Assembly: GCF_005405365.1 (NCBI RefSeq)
Contig: NZ_BJDX01000012.1
Location: forward strand, 1-61,024
Length of the DNA stretch: 61,024 bases
Source: Enterococcus xiangfangensis
Lineage (GTDB): Bacteria > Bacillota > Bacilli > Lactobacillales > Enterococcaceae
Direction of reading: 5' to 3'
In this document: positions 56,857 to 61,024 of the stretch, in pieces
Layout: each line of letters opens with the position of its first letter
Position numbering within the stretch: position 1 is the stretch's first letter
Made by a program: the position numbers and the translations under genes
Notes under the pieces: model-generated
Seen by the model: the letters and a program-made list of their open reading frames with translations, nothing else
The model's database searches: none
Told to the model about the DNA's origin: nothing

Positions 56857-58278
56857 ATGTCAAAACAACAATTCGGCGTCGTAGGTATGGCTGTGATGGG
56901 GAAAAACTTAGCACTGAATATCGAAAGCCGCGGCTACTCAGTGGCTTTGTATAATCGGACTGGATCAAAAACGGAAGAGGTCGTCGCAGAACATCCTGAT
57001 CGCAATTTAAAAGCGACTTTTTCAATCGAGGAATTTGTTGACACAATCGAAAAACCACGCCGTATCATGTTGATGGTGAAAGCTGGGCCGGCAACTGATG
57101 CCACAATCCAATCATTACTGCCGCACTTAGATAAAGGCGATATTTTGATTGATGGAGGAAATACTTTCTTTAAAGATACGATTCGTCGGAACGAAGAATT
57201 AGCTAATTCGGGTATCAACTTTATCGGTACCGGTGTTTCTGGTGGTGAAAAAGGCGCGTTAGAAGGTCCTTCTATGATGCCAGGTGGACAAAAAGAAGCG
57301 TATGACTTAGTAGCACCGATTTTTGAACAAATCGCTGCTAAAGCAGAAGATGGAGAACCTTGTGTCACGTATATCGGTGCCAATGGTGCAGGCCACTATG
57401 TGAAAATGGTCCATAATGGGATTGAATACGGCGATATGCAATTGATCGCAGAATCTTATGACTTGATGCAACGGTTATTAGGTCTTTCAGTAGAAGAAAT
57501 GGCAGATGTCTTCTCTGAATGGAACAAAGGGGAACTAGACAGCTACTTGATCGAGATCACAGCGGATATCTTAACACGTAAAGATGACGAAGGAACGGAC
57601 GCACCAATTGTTGACGTGATCAAAGATGCTGCCGGCAACAAAGGAACAGGTAAATGGACGTCACAAAGTGCTTTAGATTTAGGTGTGCCGCTACCATTGA
57701 TCACAGAATCTGTTTTCGCTCGTTTTATCTCAGCTTATAAAGAAGAACGTGTCGCAGCAAGTAAAATCCTCTCTGGACCAGCACCTTACAACTACGAAGG
57801 CGACAAAGAAGAATTGATCGAAAAAATTCGTGAAGCCCTTTATTTCAGCAAAATCATGAGTTATGCTCAAGGTTTCTCTGAGTTACGTGCTGCTTCAAAA
57901 GAATTTGGTTGGGATTTACCGTTTGGTGAAATCGCAAAAATTTGGCGCGCAGGCTGTATCATCCGTGCCCGTTTCTTGCAAAAGATTACCGACGCGTATG
58001 AAAAAGATTCTGATCTAGCCAACTTGATGTTAGACGAATACTTTAAAGAAATCACTGAGAAATATCAACAAGCTGTTCGTGAAGTTGTTGCAATCGCTGT
58101 TCAAGCCGGTGTACCGGTACCAACATTTTCATCTGCAATCACTTATTACGATTCTTATCGTGCAGAACGTTTACCTGCAAACTTAGTTCAAGCACAACGG
58201 GATTACTTTGGAGCACATACGTATGAACGTACGGATAAAGAAGGAATCTACCATTATAGCTGGTACGACGAAGAATAG
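56857..58278 (+). CDS. gnd: 6-phosphogluconate dehydrogenase, decarboxylating
   Basis: This 473-residue enzyme oxidises 6-phosphogluconate to ribulose 5-phosphate and CO2, making NADPH. It has the cofactor loop [17 protein letters not shown], substrate-binding [20 protein letters not shown], the catalytic region [18 protein letters not shown] and the C-terminal tail with [20 protein letters not shown] precedes the ATG. Its neighbours etaR-etaS follow, as in E. faecalis. Confidence 0.96.
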   Translation: MSKQQFGVVGMAVMGKNLALNIESRGYSVALYNRTGSKTEEVVAEHPDRNLKATFSIEEFVDTIEKPRRIMLMVKAGPATDATIQSLLPHLDKGDILIDGGNTFFKDTIRRNEELANSGINFIGTGVSGGEKGALEGPSMMPGGQKEAYDLVAPIFEQIAAKAEDGEPCVTYIGANGAGHYVKMVHNGIEYGDMQLIAESYDLMQRLLGLSVEEMADVFSEWNKGELDSYLIEITADILTRKDDEGTDAPIVDVIKDAAGNKGTGKWTSQSALDLGVPLPLITESVFARFISAYKEERVAASKILSGPAPYNYEGDKEELIEKIREALYFSKIMSYAQGFSELRAASKEFGWDLPFGEIAKIWRAGCIIRARFLQKITDAYEKDSDLANLMLDEYFKEITEKYQQAVREVVAIAVQAGVPVPTFSSAITYYDSYRAERLPANLVQAQRDYFGAHTYERTDKEGIYHYSWYDEE

Positions 58279-58385
58279 CAGGGGTTATTTATGATATTAG
58301 TACTAAGTATCTATAGCTTTTTGACAGGTTTAGCCCTATAATAATAGAGGCTTAATGAAATTTAACTTGGAAAGGAACTAAAAAA

Positions 58386-59072
58386 ATGAGTAATATTCTG
58401 ATCATTGAAGATGAGAAAAATCTGGCTCGTTTTGTCGAACTAGAATTGAAGCACGAAGGCTATGATACAGAAGTGCATTATAATGGTAGAACTGGACTTG
58501 AAGCTGCTTTAGAAAGCGACTGGGATGCTATTTTACTTGACTTGATGCTTCCTGAATTAAATGGCTTAGAAGTTTGTCGTCGTGTTCGTCAAGTAAAAAA
58601 CACACCAATCATCATGATGACGGCTCGCGACTCTGTGATTGATCGTGTTTCTGGTTTGGATCATGGTGCTGACGACTATATCGTTAAACCTTTTGCAATC
58701 GAAGAATTACTAGCGCGTTTACGTGCATTACTTCGTCGAATCGATATCGAAGGCGATAAGAATGTTGCTAAACAAACAACGATTACTTATCGTGATCTAA
58801 CCATCGAAAAAGAAAACCGGGTTGTGCGTCGCGGAAACGAAATCATCGAATTAACGAAACGTGAATACGAATTGTTATTGACTTTGATGGAAAATGTCAA
58901 CGTAGTTCTTGCTCGTGATGTTTTACTAAACAAAGTTTGGGGCTATGAAACAGAAGTAGAAACCAATGTAGTCGATGTATACATTCGTTATTTGCGTAAT
59001 AAAATCGATGTGCCAGGTGAAGATAGTTATATTCAAACTGTCCGTGGTACTGGGTACGTTATGCGCTCATGA
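58386..59072 (+). CDS. etaR: EtaR/LisR-like response regulator
   Basis: This 228-residue OmpR-type regulator has receiver residues Glu8/Asp9, phosphorylated Asp52 ([12 protein letters not shown]), MMTARDS and YIVKPF, and a C-terminal winged helix ([33 protein letters not shown]). Position after gnd and protein pattern match E. faecalis EtaR, the counterpart of Listeria LisR and similar to streptococcal CsrR; those systems act in stress tolerance and virulence. GGAAAGGAAC lies before the ATG. The stop overlaps the kinase start (ATGA). The regulon here is unknown. Confidence 0.92.
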   Translation: MSNILIIEDEKNLARFVELELKHEGYDTEVHYNGRTGLEAALESDWDAILLDLMLPELNGLEVCRRVRQVKNTPIIMMTARDSVIDRVSGLDHGADDYIVKPFAIEELLARLRALLRRIDIEGDKNVAKQTTITYRDLTIEKENRVVRRGNEIIELTKREYELLLTLMENVNVVLARDVLLNKVWGYETEVETNVVDVYIRYLRNKIDVPGEDSYIQTVRGTGYVMRS

Positions 59073-60574
59073 GAAAATTTATCAAGAAACAAAGAGAACT
59101 GAAGGGGCCCTCACTCACCATTAAGTGGGCCTTTACAAGTTCTTTCTTTATATTCGTAGTATTTACGATTTTTGCTGTGATCACTTATAAGTCTTCCGTG
59201 AACTTGATTGTGACAAAAGAAAGAACTAATGTTGAACGTACGATTTCTGAAGTGACCTCTCGTTTAGCCAATGCAGATGAAGAGCTGACTTTAGTGAATA
59301 CATACCGAACATTGACCGAGAGCAACAATCGAGATAGTGCTATGTACGATCAAGATATGACTTTAGAAGGCAATATGATGCGGATCGATGACTTTATTTC
59401 AGAATTAGGTCAGCGTCAACTGTCTTTAGACATCTATAACCTTGATAAAAAGTTGATTTTCAAAACGCAAAAGACTTATCAACCGTTAGTACAAACAAAA
59501 TACAAAGAACCGACGATTGTGACAGTCGATGACCAAAATGGGTTTCTATCGATTGAACCGATCTATTCTAAAAAAACCGATGAGAAAATCGGCTATGCAC
59601 AAGTCTTTTATGAACTATCTGATTTTTATGAGATGCGCAGCAAGTTGTTGCTGACGCTGATCGTATTAGAGATTGTTTCGCTGCTGTTGAGCAGTTTTTT
59701 AGGATTCTTATTATCGTCATACTTCTTGAAGCCTGTTAAAATCTTACGAGATACGATGGAGATCATTCGGCAAGACCCACAAGCTGAGGTTCATGTTCCA
59801 GAGATTACGACTAATGATGAGTTGTCCGATTTAGCAGTCATTTTTAATGATGTTATCGACCGAATACGAATGTATATTGAGCAGCAAGAGCAATTTGTTG
59901 AAGATGTCTCTCATGAGTTGAGAACGCCTGTAGCAGTTATTGAAGGCCATTTGAGTATGTTGAATCGCTGGGGAAAAGATGATCCAGAAATATTGGATGA
60001 GTCGATCCAAGCTAGTTTGCAAGAACTTGTTCGGATGAAGAGTCTTGTTCAAGAAATGTTGGACTTGTCTCGAGCAGAACAAGTCGATGTTTATTATGGC
60101 AACGAGACAGCGAAAGCAAAAGAAGTGACAAATCAAGTATTCAACAACTTCAAGCTGCTTTATCCTGAATTTACGTTTACTTTGGATGATGATCTTGATG
60201 ACGAGAAGATTTTGAAAATTTATCGCAATCATTTAGAGCAGATTTTGATTATTATTTTGGATAATGCAGTGAAATACTCGACTGACCGAAAAGAAGTTCA
60301 TGTTTCAGTTTCTTCGACCCTTAACAAGTTTGAAATTGCGATCCAAGACTTTGGTGAAGGAATCCCGAATGAAGACATTGATAAAGTTTTTAATCGTTTT
60401 TATCGAGTTGATAAAGCTAGAGCTCGAACTAAAGGCGGAAATGGTCTGGGGTTGTCCATTGCTCACAAACTTTTAGAGAGTTATAAAGGAAGTATTAGCG
60501 TAGAAAGTTCTGTTGGTAAAGGAACGATTTTTAGAATTTTTATTCCAATGTTGGAAGAAGAAACAGCTGAGTAG
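59069..60574 (+). CDS. etaS: EtaS/LisK-like sensor histidine kinase
   Basis: This 501-residue membrane kinase has transmembrane segments near residues 22-42 and 190-210 around a sensor domain of about 150 residues, a HAMP linker, the H-box [17 protein letters not shown] with His282, ILDNAVKYS (N box), [11 protein letters not shown] (G1) and [11 protein letters not shown] (G2). It overlaps etaR by 4 bases. The hairpin terminator starts inside its last codons. Confidence 0.92.
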   Translation: MRKFIKKQRELKGPSLTIKWAFTSSFFIFVVFTIFAVITYKSSVNLIVTKERTNVERTISEVTSRLANADEELTLVNTYRTLTESNNRDSAMYDQDMTLEGNMMRIDDFISELGQRQLSLDIYNLDKKLIFKTQKTYQPLVQTKYKEPTIVTVDDQNGFLSIEPIYSKKTDEKIGYAQVFYELSDFYEMRSKLLLTLIVLEIVSLLLSSFLGFLLSSYFLKPVKILRDTMEIIRQDPQAEVHVPEITTNDELSDLAVIFNDVIDRIRMYIEQQEQFVEDVSHELRTPVAVIEGHLSMLNRWGKDDPEILDESIQASLQELVRMKSLVQEMLDLSRAEQVDVYYGNETAKAKEVTNQVFNNFKLLYPEFTFTLDDDLDDEKILKIYRNHLEQILIIILDNAVKYSTDRKEVHVSVSSTLNKFEIAIQDFGEGIPNEDIDKVFNRFYRVDKARARTKGGNGLGLSIAHKLLESYKGSISVESSVGKGTIFRIFIPMLEEETAE

Positions 60575-60591
60575 AACTCGGCTGTTTTTTT
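60562..60591 (+). terminator. Terminator of etaRS-like operon
   Basis: AACAGCTGAGT pairs with ACTCGGCTGTT (one G-U) around the TAG-containing loop, followed by TTTTT. Confidence 0.8.
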
Positions 60592-60716
60592 ATGCGAAAG
60601 TTAAAAAATATTTCTTCTGAAATAGCGTTATTTTTGCTTTAAAATCGAACGTTATTTTAGAGTTTTAAATGAACGTTCGAAAAAATAAAAAGATCAAAAA
60701 AACATTCAAAAAATAG

Positions 60717-60745
60717 TTGCAATATAGCTCCAAGATTGCTATATT
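60717..60745 (+). promoter_or_regulatory. Upstream rRNA promoter with internal palindrome
   Basis: TTGCAA, a 17-base spacer and TATATT. The inverted repeat AATATAGC (60721-60728) and GCTATATT (60738-60745) starts in the -35 and ends with the -10. Regulatory protein binding there would control this promoter. Confidence 0.55.
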
Positions 60746-60797
60746 ATTATCTGTTACCGAGAGAAAAAGACATCTTGAGATAAATTAAAAATAATGG

Positions 60798-60826
60798 TTG
60801 ACGGATGAAATTTCTTGTGGTATTTT
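60798..60826 (+). promoter_or_regulatory. Middle rRNA promoter
   Basis: TTGACG, a 17-base spacer and TATTTT, preceded by AT-rich sequence suitable as an UP element. Confidence 0.6.
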
Positions 60827-60895
60827 TATAAAGTCGCTTGAATGAGACGTGATACAAACTTGTTTTTTTATCAAAAAGTTTTTAAAGAAAAGTTG

Positions 60896-60924
60896 TTGAC
60901 TTTCATTTTAAAACCTGATATGAT
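60896..60924 (+). promoter_or_regulatory. Proximal rRNA promoter
   Basis: TTGACT, a 17-base spacer and TATGAT, close to the leader start; the best of the three. Confidence 0.8.
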
Positions 60925-60929
60925 ATAAA

Positions 60930-61024
60930 AGTTGTTGAAACAAAGCAACAAACAATGTAGACCTTTGAAAACTGAACGAATAAAACAAACCAAATGTGTA
61001 GGGCGTTTCTATTTAATAGAAACA
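60930..61024 (+). other. Leader of an rRNA operon (16S gene outside the window)
   Basis: TGTAGACCTTTGAAAACTGA and the following ACAAACC/GTAGGGCG region are typical of Lactobacillales rRNA leaders, which carry the RNase III and antitermination elements ahead of 16S rRNA. The 16S gene itself is not within the window. Confidence 0.75.

Overview
The window is low-GC Gram-positive chromosome, almost certainly Enterococcus. The evidence is a tmRNA whose decoded tag (AKQNNNSYALAA) is close to the enterococcal tags I know, a dnaE-pfkA-pyk block followed by yceD-rpmF and by gnd with a two-component pair (the arrangement recalled from E. faecalis around etaRS), a large H2O-forming NADH oxidase, and a Lactobacillales-type rRNA leader at the right edge. 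I cannot fix the species from sequence alone. I see no prophage, insertion sequence, CRISPR array or conjugative element; accessory content is small operons, divergent regulator/target pairs and several decaying genes.

Left part (1-14.5 kb): the tail of an Rgg-like regulator, probably frameshifted; nox; a lipoprotein/permease/ATPase importer of the FbpABC/AfuABC type ending in an overlapping glycosyltransferase gene; the remnant of an AlkD-type DNA glycosylase; an ABC-2 exporter pair; and a ROK-family regulator divergent from a four-gene operon (MFS transporter, VOC protein, sugar O-acetyltransferase, PHP-domain phosphatase) with a large symmetric operator between them. That ROK locus is the best candidate here for an undescribed pathway.

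Middle (14.5-32.5 kb): a MacB-like efflux protein with divergent TetR; small NAD(P)-dependent oxidoreductases, one pair divergent around a palindrome and followed by a MarR gene; DUF975, MazG-like and DUF1398 genes; several decayed genes, including a DUF4097 pseudogene and a membrane protein broken at a T9 run; then ssrA, a two-component system, an AzgA-type purine permease and a lipoteichoic acid synthase.

Right part (32.5-61 kb): mostly core metabolism and housekeeping: an RlmI-like methyltransferase with aroD, ybaK, a HI0933 flavoprotein, gdhA, pgi, a GDPD/VTT membrane pair, a split ThrE exporter, TetR, tRNA-Ser(CGA), a HAD phosphatase, an MFS drug exporter, dnaE, pfkA, pyk, yceD-rpmF, gnd and etaRS-like genes. 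The window closes with three sigma-A-type promoters and the leader of an rRNA operon whose 16S gene lies just outside. pgi, gnd, pfkA, pyk and nox together give glycolysis, pentose phosphate entry and NADH reoxidation. Many transcription units end in strong hairpin terminators, often shared by convergent genes.
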